Assembly (NCBI GenBank): GCA_013178125.1
Contig: JABLXJ010000016.1
Location: forward strand, 1 to 64,000
Direction: 5' to 3'
Source: Bacillota bacterium
Lineage (GTDB): Bacteria; Bacillota; SHA-98; Ch115; JABLXJ01
DNA length: 64,000 bases
Under the pieces are notes generated by a model that made no database searches, was not told where the DNA came from, and saw nothing but the letters and a program-made list of their open reading frames with translations. Numbering within the stretch: the first letter of the stretch is position 1; each line of letters opens with the position of its first letter. The position numbers were made by a program, and so were the translations under genes. Below are positions 1 to 8,521 of the stretch, in pieces.

Positions 1-83
1 CTCAGTCCCTCATCACTGCTTAGTTTTCAAGGAGCATTCGAGAAACGTTGCCGTCCCTCCGTTTGCCGCCGTGTCGAGCGGCA
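1..83 (-). promoter_or_regulatory. Probable rRNA operon leader (box A-like)
   Basis: Read on the minus strand, this stretch holds TGCTCCTTGAAAACTAAGC (about 18-36), close to the box A/processing leader (GTTCTTTGAAAACTA type) that precedes 16S and 23S rRNA in Bacillota. A short hairpin (TGCCG...CGGCA, 64-83) lies just after the predicted transcription start. The rRNA genes would lie beyond the left edge. The context agrees: in B. subtilis an rRNA operon follows bofA. No rRNA sequence itself is visible, so this is inference from the leader and synteny. Confidence 0.45.
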
Positions 84-89
84 GTTATT

Positions 90-118
90 AATATATCACC
101 TTTCACTATGCCTTTCAA
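90..118 (-). promoter_or_regulatory. Sigma-A type promoter firing leftward
   Basis: On the minus strand TTGAAA (113-118) and TATATT (90-95) are separated by exactly 17 bp, a near-consensus housekeeping promoter. Initiation is expected near 83, directly before the box A-like leader. It probably drives an rRNA operon outside the window. Confidence 0.55.
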
Positions 119-323
119 TTTACTATATCGGAAGCTAGAGCTAATTAACGCGGATTATTACGAAACTGCTGATCATATTATGTTTTCTTTAAGCGGCTCT
201 CAGTTATGTTAACGTATGCTCTACAAAGTCTGTCTACCAGGTTGCTTCAATCATAGTTATTATATGCGCCCGACCACGGGATTAGACCTCGCGCCGCAAA
301 ATATACCCTATCCTACCTACGTC

Positions 324-1763
324 CTACCTTGCGGCCGCGCTCACGCTTTTGCTCGACCTTGCCTTCGCCCCCAGGCTCCTGCGCCAGAATATCACAGCGA
401 GGCCAAGCAAGATAGGTATAGCGGATAGGATGTAGAGCGACCTTACAGCGCCCTCATTTATGGCCTTTATGCCCCGCACGCTCTCAGGGATCACATTCCC
501 ATCCTTGCCAACCATGCGTATCTGCATATTGCTCCCGGCATCAACCTCCACCTTGTAGGCTTCAAAAGATGGCTGCTTGTCCTTATCCTTCTTGGGATCG
601 AATTCAACTATTTTATAGCCGAGAGCGTAGCCCGGCGTCTGATCTACCCGATACGGCTTCGATTCGACCGTCGATATAACCTTGCCATCCTTCAGGATCT
701 GGAGCTTCACATCATTCCGGTCCCTGTGGTGCACCCAGATCCAGTTGTTCTCCCTCCCCCTTCCCGCCAGGGGGAACTGTAGCTTCGTCAGCTTGGTGTA
801 GTAAAGCTCATTGTACTCCGCTTCGTCGAATGCCTTCAGGAAGAGCGCCCGTTTGCCCTGCATGTACATGGTCTCCTTCGGCTCGTCCGTCTTTGAAGGC
901 ATAGTCCATTTCTCTTCAGGTATTATCTCGTAGCCCATACCGTGGCGCCGACCCACGAAGACCACCAGCTTCTTCTTGAAAGTGCCCTTTGGCTCCGGTT
1001 CGGGCTTTTCATCCTTCTTGCCGGCAGTTGGCCCGCCCTTCTCCCCGGCGGCCTTCTCCTCGGCCTTGTGCTCTACAAATTGCATCTCATAGGTCCCGAC
1101 CGGGAGGTTTATAATATAGGTCTCCTGGGGGTCGGTAACGTAATAGCTGGGTGGAACCGGCTGCTCAGGTGCCCTGGGAACGCTCTTGAACTTTTTGGGG
1201 TTCTTGATATATTCCCCTATGGCCTCCTGGTACTTGCTCTGCTGGTCATAGTAATCCATGACCTTCTTGTAATACTTATCGATCTCAGCCTTATAATCCT
1301 TGTATTTGGCCTCGGCCTCGGCCCCCACCATGAGCTTCATCTCAGCGTCGTAGGGTCCCTTGGGATAATAGAAGACATACTTGACCGGGGCTATAGATAC
1401 GACCTTCTTGTCGCCCTGCCAGATCTCGAGTTCTCCCTTGAGATCTTTCTTGTAGTCAAACCATGAGCCCATGTATTCCTGGGTTATGGGCCAATAGTAT
1501 ACATCGGTAATCAGCGGATTTACCAGATTATCCTTCCCGGCCATCATGTATATGGTGTCTATCGCTCTTGGGCAGAAGGTGCTCTGGTAGGTCAAACCAT
1601 CGAAAAGGTTCAACCCATATACTCGTTGCCGCTCTTTTGGAGGCTCGGCGGCAGCGGCGGCACCCCCCAGGGTGGCAATGAGCAACAGGATACAGGCCAG
1701 CCTGATAATGCCTGTCCACTTCACATTCACATTCATATCCATGCGATTGAGGTATGTCTTCAT
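324..1763 (-). CDS. Exported, C-terminally membrane-anchored protein of an ABC exporter operon (unknown family)
   Basis: 479 residues. A hydrophobic signal segment (about 22-39, ending in an Ala run before E40) is followed by a large hydrophilic domain rich in Lys, Glu and Tyr. That domain has a very charged Lys/Glu/Pro linker near 232-262. One transmembrane helix near 442-460 and a short basic tail follow. The predicted topology is an extracytoplasmic domain tethered by its C-terminus. The start overlaps the stop of the upstream ABC-2 permease by 4 bp, so the two are translationally coupled. The protein may be a receptor, handling factor or accessory subunit of that transporter, but I do not recognise the family and no catalytic motif is apparent. 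It could also start at internal Met8 or Met10. Confidence 0.75.
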   Translation of the reverse strand: MKTYLNRMDMNVNVKWTGIIRLACILLLIATLGGAAAAAEPPKERQRVYGLNLFDGLTYQSTFCPRAIDTIYMMAGKDNLVNPLITDVYYWPITQEYMGSWFDYKKDLKGELEIWQGDKKVVSIAPVKYVFYYPKGPYDAEMKLMVGAEAEAKYKDYKAEIDKYYKKVMDYYDQQSKYQEAIGEYIKNPKKFKSVPRAPEQPVPPSYYVTDPQETYIINLPVGTYEMQFVEHKAEEKAAGEKGGPTAGKKDEKPEPEPKGTFKKKLVVFVGRRHGMGYEIIPEEKWTMPSKTDEPKETMYMQGKRALFLKAFDEAEYNELYYTKLTKLQFPLAGRGRENNWIWVHHRDRNDVKLQILKDGKVISTVESKPYRVDQTPGYALGYKIVEFDPKKDKDKQPSFEAYKVEVDAGSNMQIRMVGKDGNVIPESVRGIKAINEGAVRSLYILSAIPILLGLAVIFWRRSLGAKARSSKSVSAAAR

Positions 1764-2593
1764 CGCCGCACTCCCTTCCTCTCAAAGGCGATCATCGAGA
1801 GCCAAAGCAAGATGCCGCTGTAAAGCACCGGTGAGATGATATTAATCAAAAGCTGGCGGACATCGCCTACCCTCGCCGCATCAATGCCACGGCTTAAATA
1901 CGAAAGCGGTGATACCCACCCGATGCCGTGCGCCAGCCATGCAACAAATGAACGAGCGTATTCGAGTGGGGCCGATAGATCACCCTGGAATGAAAGAAGA
2001 TAGCCCTCCAACATCGAAAACCCCGCAAAGGCCGCCATGACCAGTATGAACAGGAGGATGGAATTTCGCATCTTGCCCGTAACGGCTGAGAGGAATATGC
2101 CAAATGATATCATGCACGACGCCATGAAGATGGAAAGCACCAGGCCCTTCAATACCCCCGCCGTCAAGCTGAACCTTGTTATCGAGGATGCGAGCCCCAG
2201 AAACACCAAGGATGCAAGCCCCATCACCACAAACGCGGCCATGTGTTCGAGGTACTTACCCATGACGTACGAGGCTCCATCTACGGGGCCATAAAACAGG
2301 ACCTCCATGGTGCCGCGTTCGCGCTCGCGGGAGATTGATACCGTTGCCGAAAGCCCCAAGTATACTGTGGAAACAAGGAGGATGATATAGAGAGGGGACA
2401 TCATGGGGTCCGGTATGACAACAAGGCCTGCGTCGACCACGGCGCCTGTATAGCCCATAACAATCAGGCTCGAGACTACAAACGCCAAGGCCAGGGCCAG
2501 GTAAACGCCTATGCCATAGAATATGGAGGTAAATTCACGTCTTGCTACCGTCTTCACTGAATTGAACTGGTAGGAGAAAGGGCTTTGAGCCAT
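1760..2593 (-). CDS. ABC-2 type transporter permease
   Basis: 277 residues with about six hydrophobic segments (near 28-50, 67-87, 116-136, 146-168, 182-203 and 245-265), the layout of ABC-2 export permeases. A cytoplasmic N-terminus (SVKTVARREF) and the segment SREREERGT-like (SRERERGTMEVL, after TM2) match the NatB/ABC-2 'ERGT' signature. It lies 2 bp downstream of its ATPase and overlaps the next exported protein by 4 bp, so all three form one operon. The substrate is unknown; related systems export drugs, peptides, sodium or cell-envelope components. Confidence 0.85.
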   Translation of the reverse strand: MAQSPFSYQFNSVKTVARREFTSIFYGIGVYLALALAFVVSSLIVMGYTGAVVDAGLVVIPDPMMSPLYIILLVSTVYLGLSATVSISRERERGTMEVLFYGPVDGASYVMGKYLEHMAAFVVMGLASLVFLGLASSITRFSLTAGVLKGLVLSIFMASCMISFGIFLSAVTGKMRNSILLFILVMAAFAGFSMLEGYLLSFQGDLSAPLEYARSFVAWLAHGIGWVSPLSYLSRGIDAARVGDVRQLLINIISPVLYSGILLWLSMIAFERKGVRR

Positions 2594-2595
2594 GA

Positions 2596-3537
2596 CTAGG
2601 CCTCCTTCCCTGTAAGCTGTGAGATATGCTTCTCAGTGATTGTGATGAAAGCGTCCTCGAGGCTCATCTGCTTCCTGTTGAGGCCGACGACAACGCCGCC
2701 TACCGCCGCGATCGCCCGCGATATATCGAGCCGGTAATCCTTATCCGGGTTTGTGCTGACCCCCAGGATCTTGCCGTCGAGCTGAACACGCTTCACAAAC
2801 GGGAGCCCCGATACCGCCTGCAAAATCTCGGGGGCTGCCGCCTCCAGCTCAACCTCGATTTCAATCTCATCCACCAGGCGGGTCCTGATATTATCCATCG
2901 TATCTTCCGCTACAAGCGTCCCGGCGTTCATGATCCCAACCCTGTGGCACGTACGCTCGACTTCGGAGAGGAGATGAGATGAAATCAGAATGGTCTTGCC
3001 TTTCTGGTTTTCGTCCTTGATTAAATCGCGGACTTCCTTTATCCCATAGGGATCAAGCGACGAGACGGGCTCGTCCATGATGAGGATGTCAGGATCATGC
3101 AGCAATGCCCGCACAACCCCTATTTTCTGAGTCATTCCCTTGGAATACCCCCGCAGCATTTCGTTGCGCCAGTCGTAAAGCTGCACACGTTCGAGGAGCT
3201 CTGAAACGCGCCTGGCTTTGTCCTTGACGCCGTAAAGATCGGCGAAAAAGCAGAGGTATTCCCATGCGGTCATTTCTTCATACATGTACTGAACCTCTGA
3301 AACAACCCCTATCCTCCTCTTCAGGCCAAAATAATCCTCCTTGAGCGTCTTTCCGAAAAGGCGCACCTCGCCCCTAGTAGGCTTCACAAGCCCGAGCAAC
3401 ATGAGAATGGTGGTTGTCTTCCCAGCGCCGTTCGGACCCAGAAAACCATAGATCTCTCCCTTCTCCACATGGAGATTCAGGTCCTTCACGGCAGTGAAAT
3501 CCCCGTAATCCTTGGTTAACCCGATGGTTTGGATCAT
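2596..3537 (-). CDS. ABC transporter ATP-binding protein (ABC-2/DrrA-like)
   Basis: 313 residues. Walker A GPNGAGKTT (about 33-41), the signature-loop region RGYSKGMTQK, Walker B LIMDEPVSSLDP and the switch His (ISSHLLSE) are all intact. A C-terminal extension of about 90 residues is typical of DrrA/NatA-like exporters. It energises the permease encoded next. A good Shine-Dalgarno (GGAGG, about 9 bases before ATG) is present. A perfect 9-bp inverted repeat lies just upstream of it, so expression may be controlled at an operator or mRNA hairpin. Confidence 0.9.
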   Translation of the reverse strand: MIQTIGLTKDYGDFTAVKDLNLHVEKGEIYGFLGPNGAGKTTTILMLLGLVKPTRGEVRLFGKTLKEDYFGLKRRIGVVSEVQYMYEEMTAWEYLCFFADLYGVKDKARRVSELLERVQLYDWRNEMLRGYSKGMTQKIGVVRALLHDPDILIMDEPVSSLDPYGIKEVRDLIKDENQKGKTILISSHLLSEVERTCHRVGIMNAGTLVAEDTMDNIRTRLVDEIEIEVELEAAAPEILQAVSGLPFVKRVQLDGKILGVSTNPDKDYRLDISRAIAAVGGVVVGLNRKQMSLEDAFITITEKHISQLTGKEA

Positions 3538-3553
3538 TCCGCTCCCTCCGGTG

Positions 3554-3578
3554 GCAATTTTGTGATTGGCAAAATTGC
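3554..3578 (-). promoter_or_regulatory. Perfect inverted repeat upstream of ABC exporter operon
   Basis: GCAATTTTG (3554-3562) and CAAAATTGC (3570-3578) form a perfect 9-bp inverted repeat with a 7-nt loop. It ends 17 nt before the ATPase start codon, next to the ribosome-binding site. It could be a repressor operator or an RNA hairpin affecting translation. It is not followed by a T run in the gene direction, so a terminator is unlikely. Confidence 0.45.
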
Positions 3579-3701
3579 AGCTCTCTCAGATTAAGATCTT
3601 AACCGCTTTGATTCCTTGTAAAACATCATGTTAAATTCTACAAAACCTGCTAATATTCCTGCTTCTAAGCATAATAAAGCACGAACGAGCTGACTTAAAT
3701 A

Positions 3702-3728
3702 CATGATATAACATGATACCATCATGAT
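3702..3728. repeat. Three phased CATGAT repeats
   Basis: CATGAT occurs at 3702, 3712 and 3723, i.e. spaced 10 and 11 bp, about one helical turn. The last copy is part of an ATGATATCAT palindrome. The array lies between bofA and the exporter operon, upstream of the latter. It may be a regulator binding array; it may also be chance in AT-rich DNA. Confidence 0.3.
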
Positions 3729-3762
3729 ATCATAAAAGCCATGGAATTTGCATTGTCACTTT

Positions 3763-4029
3763 TCACCCTATAAGGAAGTATCTTAGAGCTATAAGTAGGA
3801 CTACACCAGGAATGCCAAGAAAGCCAGCTACAAGTGCAGTTACGGGATTGACCGGGATCATGATGTTGAAGTGTCTGCCTACGATGTTAATGATCCAAAG
3901 AAGGATCCCGCCGATGATTCCATTATAGATAAGCTTCAGGATGAATCTCAGCGGGACGACCAGAATGCAGGCCAAAAGGCACAAAAGAAAAAGACCGAAA
4001 AGGTAGGCTACGACCACCGTCCAATCCAT
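3763..4029 (-). CDS. bofA: Pro-sigma-K processing inhibitor BofA
   Basis: 88 residues, almost wholly hydrophobic (about three membrane segments). It ends with the BofA hallmark IPVNPVTALVAGFLGIPGV near 58-76. In B. subtilis BofA sits in the mother-cell outer forespore membrane and holds back the SpoIVFB protease, so it times sigma-K activation. Its position after yaaL and recR is the Bacillus arrangement. Its presence is the best sign that this organism forms spores. Confidence 0.9.
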   Translation of the reverse strand: MDWTVVVAYLFGLFLLCLLACILVVPLRFILKLIYNGIIGGILLWIINIVGRHFNIMIPVNPVTALVAGFLGIPGVVLLIALRYFLIG

Positions 4030-4139
4030 GCCATCTCGCCCCCCATATCAGCTCTCCCATATACCCTCCCCCCGGAACTGGGTTACCCGGCGGTTCACCG
4101 TTCTCCACCATTTTCCGCTCTCCCGGCCCGGTACCTGGT

Positions 4140-4469
4140 CTAGCTTGTGGCCTTGAAGTCTTCAGCCCTCCGGTCTCCATTCTGGGGTAGTACCCTTTCG
4201 CGATGAGGTAGGGATGAATCCTCCTGCCGCGCCTTTTTCAGAAGGTAAATATACTTCTTTTCCGCGGCACGCGCTGCATAGATAGCGTGATCCACAAGAT
4301 CCGGATCTGTGACGCTATTGAAATAGGACTTGGCTAGCAGCCATTCTCGCCGGGCTTTTTCAACCGCGTCGGCAAGGGAGGGCCAGCGGGTTTCGCTATC
4401 CGTGGGTTCCCCCTCATTTCGAACCGGTAACCTCAATGCAGAGATCACCCTCGCCAGTCGCTTGTTCAT
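4140..4469 (-). CDS. yaaL: YaaL/DUF2508 family protein
   Basis: 109 residues. The core WLLAKSYFNSVTDPDLVDHA followed by YAARAAEKKYIYLLKKA matches the small DUF2508 (YaaL) family that lies between recR and bofA in Bacillota. Function is unknown; the conserved helices are soluble. N-terminal (about 1-30) and C-terminal (about 88-109) extensions are polar and not conserved in my memory of the family. It is assigned by motif and synteny. Confidence 0.85.
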   Translation of the reverse strand: MNKRLARVISALRLPVRNEGEPTDSETRWPSLADAVEKARREWLLAKSYFNSVTDPDLVDHAIYAARAAEKKYIYLLKKARQEDSSLPHRERVLPQNGDRRAEDFKATS

Positions 4470-4625
4470 AGGATATTCTCCCTCTCTTAACGCCAGCGAT
4501 CTCCTATATCTACCATATTAATACAACAAAAATATATATCTTGTACTAAATTATAGGCGGGAGCTATCCTATTTATACATGAATCTCTTGCGAGAAATAC
4601 CGAACCTGGCCCGAAACCCTCGTGG

Positions 4626-5222
4626 CTAGACCTCCCTCCGGCCCTCCAGCGCCCTCGCCAGGGTAACCTCGTCGGCGTATTCTAGCTCTCCACCGACAGG
4701 GACGCCATGGGCTATTCGGGTCACCCGGACGTCCAGCGGTTTAAGCAGGCGCGAGATGTACATAGCTGTGGCCTCGCCCTCGATGTTGGGATTCGTAGCC
4801 AGGATGACCTCCTTTACCCCACCATCACGGACTCTGGCAAGAAGCTCCTTTATCCTGATATCATCCGGCCCGATCCCTTCCATGGGTGAGATCACGCCGT
4901 TCAACACGTGATACAGCCCCCTGAATTCCTTCGTCCTCTCCATGGCCATCACATCCCTGGGCTCCTCGACAACGCAGAGCAGGCTCCGGTCCCGGTCGCT
5001 CCCTGAACACACCCTGCAGGGATCGATATCTGTGATGTTCCCACAGATAGAGCAGTAGCGGACCTTGTCTTTCGCCTCGATTAACGCCCTGGCTAGCTTC
5101 TGGACATCTTCGGCCGGGGCCTTCAATACATGAAACGCCAAGCGCTGCGCCGTCTTGGGCCCAACGCCCGGCAACTTCGTTAGCTCATCAATCAGCCTCG
5201 CGATAGGCTCAGCAAAGATCAA
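4626..5222 (-). CDS. recR: Recombination mediator RecR
   Basis: 198 residues, normal family length. Order of parts: helix-hairpin-helix [11 protein letters not shown] (about 17-27), Cys4 zinc site (C57, C60, C69, C72), Toprim domain with VVEEPRD (about 84-90), and the C-terminal [12 protein letters not shown] and [15 protein letters not shown] segments. RecR acts with RecF/RecO to load RecA on gapped DNA. It follows ybaB, as in most bacteria. There is about 150 bp between them. Confidence 0.97.
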   Translation of the reverse strand: MIFAEPIARLIDELTKLPGVGPKTAQRLAFHVLKAPAEDVQKLARALIEAKDKVRYCSICGNITDIDPCRVCSGSDRDRSLLCVVEEPRDVMAMERTKEFRGLYHVLNGVISPMEGIGPDDIRIKELLARVRDGGVKEVILATNPNIEGEATAMYISRLLKPLDVRVTRIAHGVPVGGELEYADEVTLARALEGRREV

Positions 5223-5374
5223 ATACCCACACCCCCTTACCTTCCCTTCACTTCACTTCTAGCTGCCGCGCCCCCCTGCACAGGGCTGCGCAAAGGCTTT
5301 TACCTCAGCTAAAGTTCGACCAGATCAGATCCAACCGAAACGCGATCGAGATATGCGCATACAATAAAGCATAG

Positions 5375-5719
5375 TTAGAATCTCATCCTCCCGAGGCCTG
5401 GCATGCCCGGCAGGGAGAGTCCCCCGGTGACCTTCCCGAGCTCGGAAGCTGCCATCTCGTTGGACTTACTGAGCGCCTCGTTGGTTGCGGCAAGAATAAG
5501 ATCCTCCAACATCTCAACATCATCTGGATCGACGGCTTCAGGCGATATCGATATCTCCACAATCTCCTGGTGGCCATTGGCAACAACCCTCACGACGCCA
5601 CCCCCGGCTGTGGCCTCCACCGTCTTCGACTTGAGTTCCTCTTGAACCTTCTCCAGGTCCTGTTGCATCTTCTGAATCTGCTTCATCATCTTCCCCATAT
5701 TTCCCATATTTCCCATCAT
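5375..5719 (-). CDS. ybaB: YbaB/EbfC nucleoid-associated protein
   Basis: The start chosen is the ATG at 5717-5719, because GGGAGGT lies 9 bases before it; a longer reading frame to 5755 lacks such a site. The product is 114 residues. A Met/Gly-rich N-terminus ([12 protein letters not shown], from a small repeat) is followed by a coiled coil ([17 protein letters not shown]) and the family core [16 protein letters not shown]...[16 protein letters not shown]. YbaB binds DNA as a dimer with tweezer-like helices. Genes dnaX, ybaB and recR form the usual operon. Confidence 0.95.
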   Translation of the reverse strand: MMGNMGNMGKMMKQIQKMQQDLEKVQEELKSKTVEATAGGGVVRVVANGHQEIVEISISPEAVDPDDVEMLEDLILAATNEALSKSNEMAASELGKVTGGLSLPGMPGLGRMRF

Positions 5720-5801
5720 CCCTATCGTACCTCCCTTGGAGCATATGCTTCCCACCAGTGCAGCAATACCATCATAGCGGAGTCACCACATGTCACGTGG
5801 A

Positions 5802-6434
5802 TCAGCTTTGCTTCGGTTCGATCTTCAAGATGTGCCCACCAAAGAGGTCGAGGACCTCCTTCACAACATGGTTGTCAGCCAGGTTTCCCTGGGATTCGAG
5901 GGTGGCGGCAATTGCAGCCACCGCCTCGTTTTCCATCCCTCCCCCAGCCCCGCCTTCGGGGCCAGAGTCATCCATCTCCGGGCGGTCCTCCTCCCCCGCG
6001 TCATCGCGGGCACCCCATCTACCGGCATCCGCGGTTTCCTCGCCACCAGCCTTCCCTGTTCCCTGGGAACTCCCGGCCGTGATCGATACCAGGGCCGCTG
6101 GGGACGGAGCCAGGGCCGGGGCCGAGGTGCTGCGGCCTCCCCTATTTTGCGCTCCAGCTACCGGATCTTCTACTGCCGCTGATCCGGAAGCGTTCAGGTC
6201 CTCAGTATGCTGGATGATTTCACAGCGAAGCCTCACAGGCTGCCCAAAAACCGAGGATAGAATCTCCTGGATTACCGCCCTGTGAGCTGGGGACTCGATC
6301 TGTTCCTTATGAAACACGTGCTGAAATCCAAGGAGTATGCAATCCCGCTCGACGTCGACCGGGGCCGCATCAAGTAAATAGCCCCGGAGTCTCATTTTCC
6401 TTTCAAGCTTCAGGGCCTCCAGGACTTCAGGCCA
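5802..6434 (-). CDS. dnaX: DnaX tau-specific C-terminal part, in the +1 frame relative to the upstream dnaX frame
   Basis: In-frame coding runs from 6434 with WPEVLEALKLERKMRLRGYL, the start of the DnaX C-terminal domains. It continues through FHKEQIESPAHRAVIQEILS and ends with HVVKEVLDLFGGHILKIEP, the usual end of DnaX. It has no likely start of its own; the ATG at 6395 lies inside the conserved domain. It therefore belongs to dnaX, whose zero frame stops at 6427-6429. Skipping one base between AGG and TGG joins them. A low-complexity Ala/Gly/Glu/Asp-rich stretch of about 90 residues sits between the domains. The cause may be programmed frameshifting, slippage at the A5 run (6441-6445), mutation, or sequence error. 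Confidence 0.8.
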   Translation of the reverse strand, partial: WPEVLEALKLERKMRLRGYLLDAAPVDVERDCILLGFQHVFHKEQIESPAHRAVIQEILSSVFGQPVRLRCEIIQHTEDLNASGSAAVEDPVAGAQNRGGRSTSAPALAPSPAALVSITAGSSQGTGKAGGEETADAGRWGARDDAGEEDRPEMDDSGPEGGAGGGMENEAVAAIAATLESQGNLADNHVVKEVLDLFGGHILKIEPKQS

Positions 6435-7797
6435 CCCTGGTTTTTACATCCTCAATGCTCAAGCCCGCGGCGGGGGCACCCGGTTGGACAATCCCGGTGT
6501 CCGGCCGGGCAACCTCAGCACTGTTACCCGGTGCGGCCCCCACCTCCTGCGCCACCTCAATATCGCTTTGCGGGGCGAGACGTTTCCGTTTTTGCGCATT
6601 TTGCAGATCCTGCAGGGCGGCATGAAGCCTCTTGACAGTCTCCTCAAGCATCCTGACGCGGTTGAGAAGATCAACCGCTTCGCCCGCCGGCGCTCCCTCC
6701 GCCGCAGCCACCGGCATCCTGGCCAGCCTCACAAAGGCCATCTCCATCACCAGCCGGGGCCGCGCCGCCCACCTCATCTCGCCCTCGGCCGCGCACATGA
6801 CATCGATCACCCTCTGGAGATCATCTACTGTATAGGCGCCGGCCTGTCTCCGCAATTCCTGAAGGGGGGTGGTAAGGCCGTCTACGAGACGGGCAGGGTC
6901 CGAGCACTCCTTTACGATGAGCAAATCCCTGAAATGCTCGACAGCATCCTTTACGAATTGCCTCAGGTCCTTCCCTTCATCGCTTAACTTTTGAATGAAG
7001 GATAAACCTCCCAGGAGATCCCTGCGTGCCACCAGGTCGGCGAATTCCTTGGCGCCCTCCGACCCGACAGCGCCGAGCACCTCTACCGCGTTTTCATAGG
7101 TTATCTCATCCGTTCCAAAGGCCATGCACTGATCCAGGAGGCTCAAGGCATCCCTCATGCTGCCCTCGGCGTTCTTCGCGAGAAAACCGGCGGCCCGCTC
7201 ATCCAGGTTTACTCCCTCCTTGTGAGAGATATCCTTCAGCTGCCCGGTAATCTCTGGCACAGTAAGCCTGCGGAAGTCAAAGCGCTGGCACCTAGAAAGG
7301 ATGGTAGCAGGAATGCGGTGAGGTTCTGTGGTCGCCAGCACGAAGACCACATAGGCGGGCGGCTCCTCCAGGGTCTTTAAAAGGGCATTGAATGCCTCTG
7401 TGGTTAACATGTGGACCTCGTCGATTATATATACCTTATACCGCTCCTCGGCGGCCGTAAACTTCACCTTCTCCCGGAGGTCGCGGATCTCATCGATACC
7501 GCGATTGGACGCGGCGTCGATCTCTATGACATCCATCGAGTAACCCTCGCGGATTCTCTTACACGCCTCGCATACATCGCAAGGATCCGCTGTAGGGCCC
7601 TTTTCGCAGTTCAAGGCCTTGGCAAGGAGCTTTGCAACACTTGTCTTGCCCGTCCCCCTCGGGCCACAAAAAAGGTATGCGTGTGCCACCCTCCCGAAGC
7701 TCAAGGCGTTTTTGAGGGTCCGCGTCACGTGCTCCTGTCCAACTATCTCGTCAAACATCCGTGGGCGCCAGCGGCGGTAGAGCGAAAGGTAGCCCAT
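6427..7797 (-). CDS. dnaX: DNA polymerase III clamp-loader subunit DnaX (gamma-like zero-frame product)
   Basis: 456 residues. Walker A GPRGTGKT (45-52), zinc Cys C64, C73, C76 and C79, Walker B IIDEVH (124-129), Ser-Arg-Cys sensor (LSRCQRF), lid and collar domains (to about 370) are all present. It is the ATPase of the clamp loader. The frame stops just after IEDVKTRVA, where the tau domain should continue with WPEVLEALK in the +1 frame. The product is thus shaped like the E. coli gamma form. In E. coli gamma arises by -1 frameshifting and in Thermus by slippage; the shift here would be +1. Confidence 0.95.
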   Translation of the reverse strand: MGYLSLYRRWRPRMFDEIVGQEHVTRTLKNALSFGRVAHAYLFCGPRGTGKTSVAKLLAKALNCEKGPTADPCDVCEACKRIREGYSMDVIEIDAASNRGIDEIRDLREKVKFTAAEERYKVYIIDEVHMLTTEAFNALLKTLEEPPAYVVFVLATTEPHRIPATILSRCQRFDFRRLTVPEITGQLKDISHKEGVNLDERAAGFLAKNAEGSMRDALSLLDQCMAFGTDEITYENAVEVLGAVGSEGAKEFADLVARRDLLGGLSFIQKLSDEGKDLRQFVKDAVEHFRDLLIVKECSDPARLVDGLTTPLQELRRQAGAYTVDDLQRVIDVMCAAEGEMRWAARPRLVMEMAFVRLARMPVAAAEGAPAGEAVDLLNRVRMLEETVKRLHAALQDLQNAQKRKRLAPQSDIEVAQEVGAAPGNSAEVARPDTGIVQPGAPAAGLSIEDVKTRVA

Positions 7798-7954
7798 AGT
7801 TCCTCGTCCTTCCTTAATATAACAGCCCGGTCAACCTGTTACCTTGATCTAACACGGGTTAAAATGACATCTTACCCGAGGGAATTTACCCAGCACATAT
7901 GAGGTATGGCTTGAGTTTGAGCATGATCAATATCGCGGTAAAGCGGGAACGAAT

Positions 7955-8521
7955 CTATATTACCTCGGCTTCTTGCCTTAATTTCTCCCAAAGACCTTCA
8001 ATATCCAACCTCTTAGCCCACGAATCTATATAGTTGAGATCCAGCTTCGCAAACTGGACCTCATAGACCCTCAAGGCATCTATAAACTGTTTCTCGCTCC
8101 CTCCCGATAGCTTAGCCCATCTGAGTTTAGCTAGAATCGTATCCTCTGGGCTCGAGACCTTCATCCTAATGCCTAAAACATCTTCAACGTACTTTCGAGA
8201 AAAACGCGACTTGTCAAAGGGATCATCGGTCAGCATCCAAAAGTCAACCTTGATCCCTTCGTTTACATCGAGTAGGTTGAACATACCATTACCCTCAATC
8301 GCCGCTAGAATGCTTCTTTCATCAAGGTAGAATTCAGGGCCCGAGAAGGCTTTAACAAAGGCCTCTATTGAGGTCCTCTCCATGGAAATGACCAAATCTA
8401 CGTCATGCGTTGAACGGGGCTCTCCTTGGAGACTGGATACCAATGAGCCTGTCACCATATAGTCGATCTCGGACCTCTCGAGAGCCTCTATGACTTTCAT
8501 CAGTAATTCCTGTTGTGACAT
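7955..8521 (-). CDS. Nucleotidyltransferase-fold protein (MNT/AbiEii-like)
   Basis: 188 residues. The N-terminal half carries the polymerase-beta type nucleotidyltransferase motif: TGSLVSSL followed by DVDLVI (GS...DxD, about residues 25-43), with a third acidic residue in KVDFWML near 93. The C-terminal half is helical (SSPEDTILAKLRWAK), as in DUF6036/AbiEii-like proteins. Its start overlaps the end of a conserved 71-residue gene by 22 bp, so they are coupled. Such pairs resemble toxin-antitoxin or tRNA/protein-modifying NTase modules, but the role of this one is unknown. It interrupts the otherwise Bacillus-like SRP RNA - dnaX order, suggesting insertion. Confidence 0.75.
   Translation of the reverse strand: MSQQELLMKVIEALERSEIDYMVTGSLVSSLQGEPRSTHDVDLVISMERTSIEAFVKAFSGPEFYLDERSILAAIEGNGMFNLLDVNEGIKVDFWMLTDDPFDKSRFSRKYVEDVLGIRMKVSSPEDTILAKLRWAKLSGGSEKQFIDALRVYEVQFAKLDLNYIDSWAKRLDIEGLWEKLRQEAEVI

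Noticed and set aside
216-428. Plus-strand frame of 70 codons at the left edge
   Set aside because: No ribosome-binding site, no recognisable motif, and it overlaps the end of the exported protein gene on the other strand.
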